DNA from: Halolamina rubra
GTDB lineage: Archaea; Halobacteriota; Halobacteria; Halobacteriales; Haloferacaceae
Direction: 5' to 3'
Length of the DNA: 47,402 bases
NCBI RefSeq assembly: GCF_000739555.1
Contig: NZ_BBJN01000013.1
Location: forward strand, 1 to 47,402
The notes beneath the pieces are model-generated. The model was given only the letters and a program-made list of their open reading frames with translations, made no database searches and had not been told where the DNA came from. Position 1 is the first letter of the stretch; each line of letters opens with the position of its first letter. The position numbers and the translations under genes are program-made. Shown piece after piece: positions 40,584 through 47,402 of this stretch.

Positions 40584-42716
40584 ATGGACGACCCCGGCGG
40601 CACGATCCGTGTCCTCCTCGTCGACGACGACCCCGACCTCGCGACGATGACGGCGACGTTCCTCGAGCGCGAGGACGACCGGTTCGACACCGAGACGGCG
40701 ATCGGCGCCGCGGCGGCGCTCGACCGGCTCGACGACGGGATCGACTGCGTCGTCGCCGACTACGAGATGCCCGACATGACGGGGATCGAACTGCTCGAAG
40801 CCGTCCGGGAGGAGCACCCCGACCTGCCGTTCGTCCTCTACACCGGGAAGGGGAGCGAGGAGATCGCCAGCGACGCCATCTCCGCGGGCGTCACCGACTA
40901 CCTCCAGAAGGAGCGCGGCACCGGCCAGTACGCGGTGCTGGCGAACCGCATCGAGAACGCCGTCGAGGCGTACCGCTCCGAGAAGCTGTTGAACCGCCGG
41001 ACCCGCCGGCTCGAACGGCTAATCAGCAACCTCCCGGGGATGGTGTACCGCTGCCGGAACGCCCCTGACTGGCCGATGGAGACCGTCGAAGGCGAGGTCG
41101 CCGCGATGACTGGCTACGCCGCCGACGCGCTGGAGTCCGGCGACGTACAGTGGGGTGAAGACGTGATCCACCCCGCCGACCGCGAGGAGACCTGGGCCCG
41201 GGTGCAGGACTCCCTCGACGAGCGCGGCCGGTTCGAGCTCAGCTACCGGATCCGGACGCGCGACGGCGAGACGCGGTGGATGTGGGAGCGCGGCCGCGGC
41301 GTCTACGACGACGGCGAGCTGACCCATCTCGAGGGGTTCATCACCGACGTGACCGAGCGCGAGCGTCGCGAGAGCCGGCTGCAGGAGACCAGCGCGCGGC
41401 TGGAGGCGCTGTTCGAGCAGTCGCCGGACATGATCAACCTCCACGACGCAGACGGGACGATCTCCGAGCCCAACGCCCGGCTCTGTGAGAAAACCGGCTA
41501 CGACCGCGAGGAGCTGATCGGCACGAAGGTGTGGGAGATCGACTGCTCGATCGACTCGGCGTCGGCCGCCGAGATCTGGGACCGGATGGAGCCCGGCGAC
41601 AGCCGCCGCCTCGAGAGCGAGTACGAGCGCGCCGACGGCTCGACGTTCCCCGTCGAGGTCCACATCCGGCGCATCGACGCCGCCGACGAGACGCTGTTCG
41701 CCGTGATCAGCCGGGACATCAGCGAGCGCCGGGAGCGCGAGCGCGAACTCGAGCGCGTCCAGCGGGAGTACGAGGAGCTCATCAACGGGATGAACGACAC
41801 GGTGTGGGTGATCAGCCGCGAGGGGGAGTTCGTCGCGGTCAACGACGCCGCCGTCGAGCAGATCGGCTACGACCGCGAGGAGCTACTGGGGATGCGCCCC
41901 CACGATATCGACGCCGGCATCGACCCCGAGGAGATCACGGCGCTGATCGAGGGGATGCCCGAAGACGACGTGCAGGTGTTCGAGACGGTCCACGAGACCA
42001 AGTCCGGCGAGGAGATCCCCGTCGAGATCAGCTCGACGCTCATCAGCTACCAGGGCGAGACGGCGATCCTGAGCGTCGGCCGCGACATCACCGAACGGAA
42101 GGAGCGCGAGCGCCGCCTGGAGCGGTTCGCCTCCATCGTCTCCCACGACCTGCGCAACCCGCTGAACGTCGCCCAGGGGCGGCTCGAACTGGCCGCCGAG
42201 GACTGCGACAGCGAGCAGCTCGAACACGTCGCCGACGCCCACGAGCGCATGAACGCGCTGATCGACAGCCTGCTCGGGCTGGCCCAGCAGGGCGAGGTCG
42301 CGACCGAGACCGAGCCGGTCGCCCTCGAGACGGCGGCCGAGCGCGCGTGGTCGAGCGTCGCGACCGACGAGGCCACGCTCCGGACAGCCGTCACGGGAGC
42401 CGTCGTCGCCGACCCGAGCCGGCTCGCACAGCTGTTCGAGAACCTGTTCCGGAACGCGGTCGAGCACGCCGGCCCGGGCGTCACTGTCACGGTCGGCGAC
42501 CTCGACGACGGGTTCTACGTCGCCGACGACGGCGTGGGGATCCGCGAGGCGGAGCGCGACTCGGTGTTCGAGACCGGCTACACCACCGGCGACGGGACGG
42601 GGTTCGGCCTCGCGATCGTCGAGCAGGTCGCCGACGCTCACGGCTGGTCGGTCTCGGTCGCGGAGAGCGAGAACGGCGGGGCGCGCTTCGAGTTCACCGG
42701 CGTCGAAACCGCGTAG
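40584..42716 (+). CDS. Receiver-PAS-PAS-PAS histidine kinase
   Basis: A 710-residue soluble hybrid sensor. Residues 8-125 are a response-receiver domain with acidic pocket DDD14-16 and phospho-acceptor Asp59 in VVADYEMPDMTG. Three PAS regions follow (MVYRCRNAPDWP with RWMWERGRGVYDD; MINLHDADGTI; DTVWVISREGEFVAV), joined by short coiled coils. The H-box is IVSHDLRNPLN with His about 522. The ATPase domain has LFENLFRNAVEHAG, YVADDGVGI and GTGFGLAIV. No membrane helix is present. A typical haloarchaeal redox/light/ligand sensor; its stimulus is unknown. A TATA-like CTTTTTTG lies 31-38 bases upstream. Confidence 0.93.
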   Translation: MDDPGGTIRVLLVDDDPDLATMTATFLEREDDRFDTETAIGAAAALDRLDDGIDCVVADYEMPDMTGIELLEAVREEHPDLPFVLYTGKGSEEIASDAISAGVTDYLQKERGTGQYAVLANRIENAVEAYRSEKLLNRRTRRLERLISNLPGMVYRCRNAPDWPMETVEGEVAAMTGYAADALESGDVQWGEDVIHPADREETWARVQDSLDERGRFELSYRIRTRDGETRWMWERGRGVYDDGELTHLEGFITDVTERERRESRLQETSARLEALFEQSPDMINLHDADGTISEPNARLCEKTGYDREELIGTKVWEIDCSIDSASAAEIWDRMEPGDSRRLESEYERADGSTFPVEVHIRRIDAADETLFAVISRDISERRERERELERVQREYEELINGMNDTVWVISREGEFVAVNDAAVEQIGYDREELLGMRPHDIDAGIDPEEITALIEGMPEDDVQVFETVHETKSGEEIPVEISSTLISYQGETAILSVGRDITERKERERRLERFASIVSHDLRNPLNVAQGRLELAAEDCDSEQLEHVADAHERMNALIDSLLGLAQQGEVATETEPVALETAAERAWSSVATDEATLRTAVTGAVVADPSRLAQLFENLFRNAVEHAGPGVTVTVGDLDDGFYVADDGVGIREAERDSVFETGYTTGDGTGFGLAIVEQVADAHGWSVSVAESENGGARFEFTGVETA

Positions 42717-42731
42717 CGGCCGGGCGGCTGT

Positions 42732-43616
42732 TCAGCCCGACCGCGCCGTCTCGACGACCGAGAGCTCGCCGTCCAGCGTCACCGTCAGCGTCTCGTCCTC
42801 GCAGTCGATCGCGACCTCGAAGCGCTGTGGCTCCTCGCTCGCGAGTTCGATCGCGTCGTCGCTGACACACCACGAGAGCGTCCAGTACGGGCGCTCCGAG
42901 AGCGAGACGCCGTGTTCGCGGTGGAAGCCGACCACCTCGCTGTCGTCGAGCAGCGCGAGCCCGACCGCCGAGCAGAGCTGGTGGTTGCACTGCGAGCAGC
43001 GGTGGGTCGCGGTGAGACTGCTGCCGAGACAGCACTCGTCGGCGCGCTCGACGGTGGTCACCATCCGGCCGCTGCACTCCGGACAGACGCCGTCCTTCGC
43101 GAGGCAGTGGAGATGACGCACGCGCTGGTCGAACGCCGCGAGGATCTCGTCGTCGTCCCGGTCGGTCAGCCCGCCCGGCGGGAACGCGTACTCGCCGTGG
43201 CCGTAGCCGCAGTCGGGACACTGGATCGAGAGCCGTTCGTCGTCGTAGACGGCCTCGAGCTCGGCGCCACACTGCACGCACGGGTCGCCGACGTCGATCG
43301 GCGCCAGGGTGGGGTGTTCGGTGAACGACCCCGCGAGCACCGCCTGCACCACCTTCTCGCCGGCGTGGCGGAGCTCGTAGCCGTCATCGAGTTTCCGGAC
43401 GAACTGGTCGGTCAGCTTGTCGAGGTGGTAGTTGAACTGCGCGCTGTCGCGCATCCCCACGGCCTGCCTGAGGTCGGTGAACCGCACCGGCGACGCCTCG
43501 GCGGTCCAGAGCGCCTCGAGGATCGAGAGCCGCGTCTCGTTGGCCACCAGCCCGAACGCGTCGGCGGGTTCGACGCAGTCGCCACACTCCTGAATCGACT
43601 GGAGCCTCTCGCTCAT
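42732..43616 (-). CDS. Winged-helix regulator with zinc-ribbon-like C-terminal domain
   Basis: A 294-residue protein. Residues 20-95 are an ArsR-type winged helix (LVANETRLSILEALWTAE, DSAQFNYHLDKLTDQFVRK). Then come at least four cysteine pairs: CVQCGAELE, QCPDCGYGH, CPECSGRM and CSQCNHQLC, which read as two zinc ribbons. The last 60 residues are beta-strand rich (RFEVAIDCEDETLTVTLDGE). A haloarchaeal regulator family whose ligand is unknown. It converges on the histidine kinase gene with 15 bases between stops. A TATA-like CACTTTTTCGG lies about 26-36 bases from the ATG. Confidence 0.85.
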   Translation of the reverse strand: MSERLQSIQECGDCVEPADAFGLVANETRLSILEALWTAEASPVRFTDLRQAVGMRDSAQFNYHLDKLTDQFVRKLDDGYELRHAGEKVVQAVLAGSFTEHPTLAPIDVGDPCVQCGAELEAVYDDERLSIQCPDCGYGHGEYAFPPGGLTDRDDDEILAAFDQRVRHLHCLAKDGVCPECSGRMVTTVERADECCLGSSLTATHRCSQCNHQLCSAVGLALLDDSEVVGFHREHGVSLSERPYWTLSWCVSDDAIELASEEPQRFEVAIDCEDETLTVTLDGELSVVETARSG

Positions 43617-43686
43617 GCCCTAAATCTCGGCGCTCACCCGAAAAAGTGTTCGGTGAACTGAGTTCCTGTAAGACTGGCGACTGTTC

Positions 43687-43968
43687 TCAGAGCCGGACGC
43701 AGACGCCGGGGCGCTGCAGGCAGAGCCAGAGCGGCCCCGACGAGCGCCGCTGGAAGACGGCGAAGCCGGCGACGGCGCCGACGATGACGCCGACCAGCAG
43801 GCCCGCCAGCAGCATCGGCGACGCCGTCGCGGCGAGCAGGCCACCGAGCAGCAGGGCGACCGTCACCGCGGCGCCGCCCAGGGTGCGGGGCTGTTCGACG
43901 CGTCGCGGGACGCGCGTGCCGGACGTATCGAGTCGGGGGACGACGGGGTCGGCATCTGGGTCGGTCAT
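43687..43968 (-). CDS. Small membrane protein, hypothetical
   Basis: A 93-residue protein with a polar, proline-rich N-terminus followed by two hydrophobic segments (AAVTVALLLGGLLAATASPM and LAGLLVGVIVGAVAGFAVF) and a basic C-terminal tail with two cysteines (WLCLQRPGVCVRL). The ATG follows a TATA-like CTCTTTTGGG by about 28-37 bases. I recognise no family. Confidence 0.7.
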   Translation of the reverse strand: MTDPDADPVVPRLDTSGTRVPRRVEQPRTLGGAAVTVALLLGGLLAATASPMLLAGLLVGVIVGAVAGFAVFQRRSSGPLWLCLQRPGVCVRL

Positions 43969-44129
43969 GCGAGTAGGAGTACGGCGTGGGCGCCCAAAAG
44001 AGTAATCTGAATGATGTTTCTGTAACCGTCGTTACTGAAGCGGAGTTCACCAGTGGCGCGCCGTCCTCCACGGCGCCCGACGCCGGCTCCGTCGCCAACC
44101 GTTTTCCCGTCGGCTCCCAACCCGGACCC

Positions 44130-45230
44130 ATGGACCTACAGGGACTTGTCGACGCCGCGTCGACGCGCGACTGGGACACCGACACCGAGGGAACCGTCTC
44201 GCTGGCCGTCGTCGGCCTCGGCAACTACGCCCGGAACGTCTCGATCCCGGCGATCGAGGCGGGCGAGTACACCGACCTCGGCGCCGTCGTCTCCGGCGAC
44301 CCGGAGAAGGCCGCCCGCGTCGCCGACGACCACGACGCCGTCGCGCTCGACTACGAGGGGTACGCCGAGGGCGAGGCCGTCGACGCCTACGACGCGGTGT
44401 ACGTCGCGACGCCGAACCGACTCCACCTCGACCAGATCCGGACCGCGGCGGACCACGGGAAGCACGTGATCTGCGAGAAGCCGCTGGAGGCGACGACCGA
44501 GCGCGCCGCCGCGGCCGTCGACGCCTGCGAGGACGCGGGCGTGACGCTGATGACCGCCTACCGGATGCAGACCGACCCCGTGATCCGGGCGCTGGGCTCG
44601 TTCGTCTCGGCGGGCGGCATCGGCGAGCCGACGAAGGCGATGGGGGAGTTCACGTTCCCCGTCCTCGGCGGCTCGAAGGGGCCCGACCAGTGGCGCCTCG
44701 ACGCCGAGCTCGCGGGCGGCGGCGCGCTGATGGACGTTGGCGTCTACCCGCTGAACACGACGCGGTACCTGCTCGGCGCCGACCCCGGCGCCGTCGAGGC
44801 GATGGCCCGGGCGGACGAGCCGTTCGGCGACCGCCCGGAAGACCCCGAGAGCCCGCGGTTCGCCGACGAACACGTCCACGTGCTCGCGGCGTTCCCCGAC
44901 GGCGTCGTCGGCGAGTTCACGGCGAGTTTCAGCGGCGAGGCGGACACGTGGCTGGAGCTTGTCGGGAGCGACGGCCGGATCAGGGTGGAGAACGCGTTCG
45001 TCCCGGACGGCGACCGCGTCGTCCGGATCAGCACCGACGCCGGCGACGTGGAGTTCGCGGGCGTCGGCGCCGACGAGACCCGCGAGGAGTTCGACTACTT
45101 CGCCCACTGCGTGCTGACGGGGACGCCGCCGGAGCCCGACGGCCGGGACGGGCTGACCGACGTGGCCGTCACGGGCGCGGCGTACGAGGCGGCCGAACGC
45201 GGCGAGCGCGTCGCTGTCGAGCGACAGTGA
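44130..45230 (+). CDS. Gfo/Idh/MocA-family sugar dehydrogenase, paralogue of xylose dehydrogenase
   Basis: A 366-residue oxidoreductase with Rossmann start LAVVGLGNYARNVSIPAIEA, catalytic lysine in CEKPLEATTERA, AYRMQTDPVIR, PDQWRLDAELAGGGALMDVG and YPLNTTRYLL. These blocks match the xylose dehydrogenase in this window closely, so the two are paralogues. The first motif differs (GNYARNV for GWWTREQ), which may change the sugar or cofactor. It stands alone. A TATA-like CCGTTTTCCC lies about 23-32 bases before the ATG. Candidate substrates are D-xylose, D-glucose or another aldose. Confidence 0.9.
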   Translation: MDLQGLVDAASTRDWDTDTEGTVSLAVVGLGNYARNVSIPAIEAGEYTDLGAVVSGDPEKAARVADDHDAVALDYEGYAEGEAVDAYDAVYVATPNRLHLDQIRTAADHGKHVICEKPLEATTERAAAAVDACEDAGVTLMTAYRMQTDPVIRALGSFVSAGGIGEPTKAMGEFTFPVLGGSKGPDQWRLDAELAGGGALMDVGVYPLNTTRYLLGADPGAVEAMARADEPFGDRPEDPESPRFADEHVHVLAAFPDGVVGEFTASFSGEADTWLELVGSDGRIRVENAFVPDGDRVVRISTDAGDVEFAGVGADETREEFDYFAHCVLTGTPPEPDGRDGLTDVAVTGAAYEAAERGERVAVERQ

Positions 45231-45475
45231 TCGAAAGGGGGTAGCGCGGTGGAAGGCGGGCGGAGGCGGATAGTCGGACCGGGTGGCCCCCGTGGTCGGT
45301 CCGACAGTGCGCCCTTGGTGGCGGACCCCTCGCCACGCGGTCGAGCGCGGTTGGCTGTCGACGTTACGGCGAGAAAAGCGCCGTGTCCGTCGACGGTAGC
45401 CCGTATCCGAGTGACGGACATAAATCCACGGGTCCCGGCCCGTGAACGACGGGCCAGTCGCGCGACAGGAGCCGA
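45231..45475. other. Convergent 245-base gap with one hairpin
   Basis: The gap separates the sugar dehydrogenase and amidohydrolase ends. It contains an inverted repeat CACGGG-TCCCGG-CCCGTG (45427-45444) just before the amidohydrolase stop, a plausible shared transcript-end structure. I see no credible coding frame or RNA gene in the remainder. Confidence 0.4.
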
Positions 45476-46315
45476 CTACAGTCGGCGGTCCCGCAGCGCC
45501 GGGAACTCCTCGCGCACCGACTCGACGCGCGATGGCGAGAGCGACGCCGTCACCAGCTCCGGATCGTCGTCGCAGGTTGCGATCGGCGTCCCCCACGGGT
45601 CGTACACGGTCGAGCGACCGACGAGTTCGTCGTCGCCCATCTCGCCCGATCCGTTCACCGCGGCGACGTAGGTGAGGTTCTCGATCGCCCGCGAGCGCGG
45701 CAGCGTGCGCCAGTGCTCGACGCGGGGGTACGGCCACGCGCTCGGGACCAGCACCAGCGAGACGCCCGCGTCGGCGAGCTCACGGTAGAGCTCGGGGAAC
45801 CGCAGGTCGTAGCAGGTCGTCATGCCGACGGTGAACCCCTCGAACTCCACGGTCGGCAGCGACTCGCCGGGCGTGAGCAGCTGGTTCTCCGCGGAGTCGT
45901 AGCCGAACAGGTGCTGCTTGCGATAGACGGCCTGCAGCTCGCCCTCGCGGTCGAGGAACACGGAAGCGTTGGCGAGCCCGTCGGGCTCCGGCGTGTCGAA
46001 CCCCGCGTCGGCGCTCGCGGCGAGATCCTCGACGACGCTGCCGGCCTGGACCGCGACGCCGTGGTCGGCGGCGGCGTCGCCGACGCGCTCGAGCGTCGGG
46101 CCGTCGATCGGCTCGGCGTGCCGGGCGTAGGCGTCGAACGCGAAGTAGCCGACGTTGAACATCTCCGGCAGGCAGACGAGGTCGGCGCCCTCCTCGGCGG
46201 CGCGCTCGACGGCGGCGACCGCGCGGTCGACGTTCGCGTCGACGCGGCCGGCCTCGACGCGGTGCTGGGCCAGCGCGACCGTGATCTCGTCGTCGCGGCC
46301 GATCGGCTCGGTCAT
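45476..46315 (-). CDS. Carbon-nitrogen hydrolase (nitrilase superfamily) amidase
   Basis: A 279-residue enzyme with the Glu-Lys-Cys triad: VCLPEMFNVGYF (Glu), VYRKQHLFGYD (Lys) and GMTTCYDLRFPELYRE (Cys). The latter block is typical of omega-amidase/NIT2-like members that hydrolyse deaminated glutamine or glutathione. The ATG overlaps the stop of the SRPBCC gene by four bases, so they form an operon. The start is placed by the overlap and by AQHRVEAGRVDANV following. Confidence 0.92.
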   Translation of the reverse strand: MTEPIGRDDEITVALAQHRVEAGRVDANVDRAVAAVERAAEEGADLVCLPEMFNVGYFAFDAYARHAEPIDGPTLERVGDAAADHGVAVQAGSVVEDLAASADAGFDTPEPDGLANASVFLDREGELQAVYRKQHLFGYDSAENQLLTPGESLPTVEFEGFTVGMTTCYDLRFPELYRELADAGVSLVLVPSAWPYPRVEHWRTLPRSRAIENLTYVAAVNGSGEMGDDELVGRSTVYDPWGTPIATCDDDPELVTASLSPSRVESVREEFPALRDRRL

Positions 46316-46746
46316 GGTTTCAGCCCCAGCTCCTCGCGGAGCGCGGCCTCGAGGTTGTCGAGCTCGGCCTCGAAGTTCTTCTTGAAGAACCGCTCGACGC
46401 CGGGGAGCCGGCCGTCGACGACGAACTCGTTGCGCAGCGTCGTCGTCTCGCCGTCGGAGTCGATGGTGTGTCGGCCGGTCACCCGGAGCGCCTTCGACTT
46501 CCCGACGAACTCGACGTACTCCGGCGGGTCGCGCTCGACGTCCTCGGTCTCGACGGCGACGGTGGCGCCGATCCCCGGGATCGGCAGGCTGACCTGCCAG
46601 ACGGCCTCCCGGCCGTCCTTGCCGGTGATCTCGTACGATTCGACGACGCTGATCGCCTCGGCTCGCTTGGCGGGGTCCGCGATGAACTCCCACACCTGCT
46701 CGGCCGGGGCGTCGAACGTGAAGGTCCGTTCGACACGGACGGTCAT
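46312..46746 (-). CDS. SRPBCC (START/Bet v1-like) domain protein, CoxG-like
   Basis: A 144-residue helix-grip fold: RVERTFTFDAPAEQVWEFIA at the N-terminus, a beta-rich middle (VWQVSLPIPGIGATVAVETE) and a C-terminal helix FFKKNFEAELDNLEAALREE. Such proteins bind hydrophobic ligands or membranes. Its operon partner is the nitrilase-type amidase. A TATA-like CCGTTATCACC is about 22-32 bases upstream. Confidence 0.88.
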   Translation of the reverse strand: MTVRVERTFTFDAPAEQVWEFIADPAKRAEAISVVESYEITGKDGREAVWQVSLPIPGIGATVAVETEDVERDPPEYVEFVGKSKALRVTGRHTIDSDGETTTLRNEFVVDGRLPGVERFFKKNFEAELDNLEAALREELGLKP

Positions 46747-46807
46747 AGCGGTCGTACGGGACGGGGGGTGATAACGGGTAGGGACTGCGACAACGAGCGC
46801 GGGGTGG

Positions 46808-47034
46808 TTACCCCTGGGGTTCGACTCGCCAGGTGGTGGACTTCGAGCGCCCCCACTTCTCGATCTCCACGTCGTCGGACTTCTCCGCCAGCGTCGGCAG
46901 CCGGCTGCGACCTGTTTGGCCGAGAGTCCGATGGACTCGGCGATGTTCTTGGCCCGGAAGTACCGGTCCCCAGAGGAGACGCTGTGGCGCAGGTACGCGA
47001 CGATGCGTGCCTCCTCCTCGGTGTAGTCGGTCAT
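46808..47034 (-). pseudogene. Small winged-helix-like protein, interrupted by a one-base frameshift
   Basis: If repaired, 75 residues: EEEARIVAYLRHSVSSGDRY, then FRAKNIAESIGLSAKQV as a helix-turn-helix, and LPTLAEKSDDVEIEKWGRSK with a basic TTWRVEP tail as the wing. The frame is lost at 46905-46911 after SAKQV; RLPTLAE continues in the adjacent frame. The two halves together match a compact DNA-binding domain seen as a stand-alone protein in haloarchaea (DUF7123-like, from memory). A TATA-like CCGTTAAGA lies about 27-35 bases upstream. Confidence 0.75.
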
Positions 47035-47076
47035 TCGCGTAAGGGTAGGGCGTTCGCGGTCTTAACGGTTTCCCGG

Positions 47077-47283
47077 CTACTCCCCCCAGAGCAGGTGGAT
47101 CGCGGCGACGGCGCCGACGCCGACGGTCATCGCGACGGCGAAGGGGATCGCCGCGACGTGCATCCCGCTGTCGAACGTCGCGCTCGGGGAGGTCACCGCG
47201 AGCCAGGCCGCGGCGGCCAGCGCCACCACGGTGAGGGTGACGCCGACGCCCAGGCCGAGATCGGACGAGCTTTCGTGTGCCAT
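47077..47283 (-). CDS. Small two-helix membrane protein, hypothetical
   Basis: A 68-residue protein with two hydrophobic segments (VGVTLTVVALAAAAWLAVTS and IPFAVAMTVGVGAVAAIHLL), a Ser/Asp start and a WGE end. No family recognised. A short inverted repeat GCAAG-TAGTT-CTTGC (47305-47319) lies 22-36 bases upstream, over the expected promoter. The remaining bases to the window edge contain a GGGCC-rich hairpin and no feature I can name. Confidence 0.72.
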   Translation of the reverse strand: MAHESSSDLGLGVGVTLTVVALAAAAWLAVTSPSATFDSGMHVAAIPFAVAMTVGVGAVAAIHLLWGE

Positions 47284-47402
47284 ACTCCCTCTTCCGGCGG
47301 CCCGGCAAGTAGTTCTTGCGAACCGACGGCTTCGACCTGTTGCTGCGGGCCCCGGAGGGCCCTGGCGAAAGCTCGACCGAGAGCCTGCGAGCTCCCTTCG
47401 GT

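Noticed and set aside
45095-45421. 108-codon minus-strand ORF with a TATA-like ATTTATG just upstream
   Set aside because: Basic, Ser/Pro/Arg-rich composition unlike local proteins, and it overlaps the 3' end of the sugar dehydrogenase in antisense.
13746-47034. Programmed ribosomal frameshifting as the reason for the five split genes
   Set aside because: A -1 slip would restore each, but there is no common slippery heptamer or stimulatory stem, and the gene functions are unrelated.
1-47402. CRISPR array, insertion sequence, integrase or prophage
   Set aside because: No regularly spaced repeats, transposase motifs, integrase genes or phage structural genes were seen.

Overview
The window comes from a halophilic archaeon (class Halobacteria). 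Three things point there: very high G+C, strongly acidic predicted proteins, and promoters with a TATA-like element about 25-33 bases before start codons that often have no room for a Shine-Dalgarno site. Many families are typical of haloarchaea: a Gfo6-type xylose dehydrogenase, receiver-PAS histidine kinases, a RecA-like signalling ATPase and HTH proteins with zinc-ribbon-like cysteines. I do not assign a genus. I see no insertion sequence, prophage, CRISPR array or rRNA; this reads as chromosomal or large-replicon housekeeping and catabolic DNA.

Layout. 1-11 kb: metal-chaperone GTPase (partial), Get3/ArsA ATPase, CstA transporter, small unknowns, two FAH/ABM genes, acylphosphatase, a GlmM-like mutase, a CoA-binding protein, a RecA-like ATPase, tRNA-Arg(TCG) and a Na/Ca-exchanger-like antiporter. 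11-18 kb: a ferritin-like protein, then what looks like a complete oxidative D-xylose (Weimberg) set running from xylose to alpha-ketoglutarate, with a LURP-one gene inside it. 18-23.6 kb: the least conventional stretch, with a beta-helix repeat protein fused to a degenerate two-helix channel, a winged-helix regulator fused to a LamG jelly-roll, and an RNA-ligase-like protein whose catalytic lysine appears to be missing. 23.6-29 kb: Nnr, MoaC, an MgtC-type membrane protein, HflX, thioredoxin and an ASCH protein. 29.3-31.9 kb: an arsenic operon (ArsR, Acr3, ArsC, methyltransferase) with a clear palindromic operator. 32-35 kb: a TrmB-like regulator convergent with an ABC-2 exporter of one ATPase and two paralogous permeases. 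35-38 kb: cytochrome bd oxidase cydAB plus a small two-helix membrane protein. 38-47.4 kb: an atypical kinase, an aldehyde dehydrogenase, a hybrid histidine kinase, an HTH/zinc-ribbon regulator, a second Gfo/Idh/MocA dehydrogenase, a nitrilase-family amidohydrolase and small proteins.

Five otherwise intact genes (LURP-one, ketoglutarate-semialdehyde dehydrogenase, ligase-like, ABC permease, small HTH protein) are each split by one missing base. Each can be explained as a doubled G or C read as one. I think uncorrected sequencing error is likelier than five independent pseudogenes, but the reads would decide.
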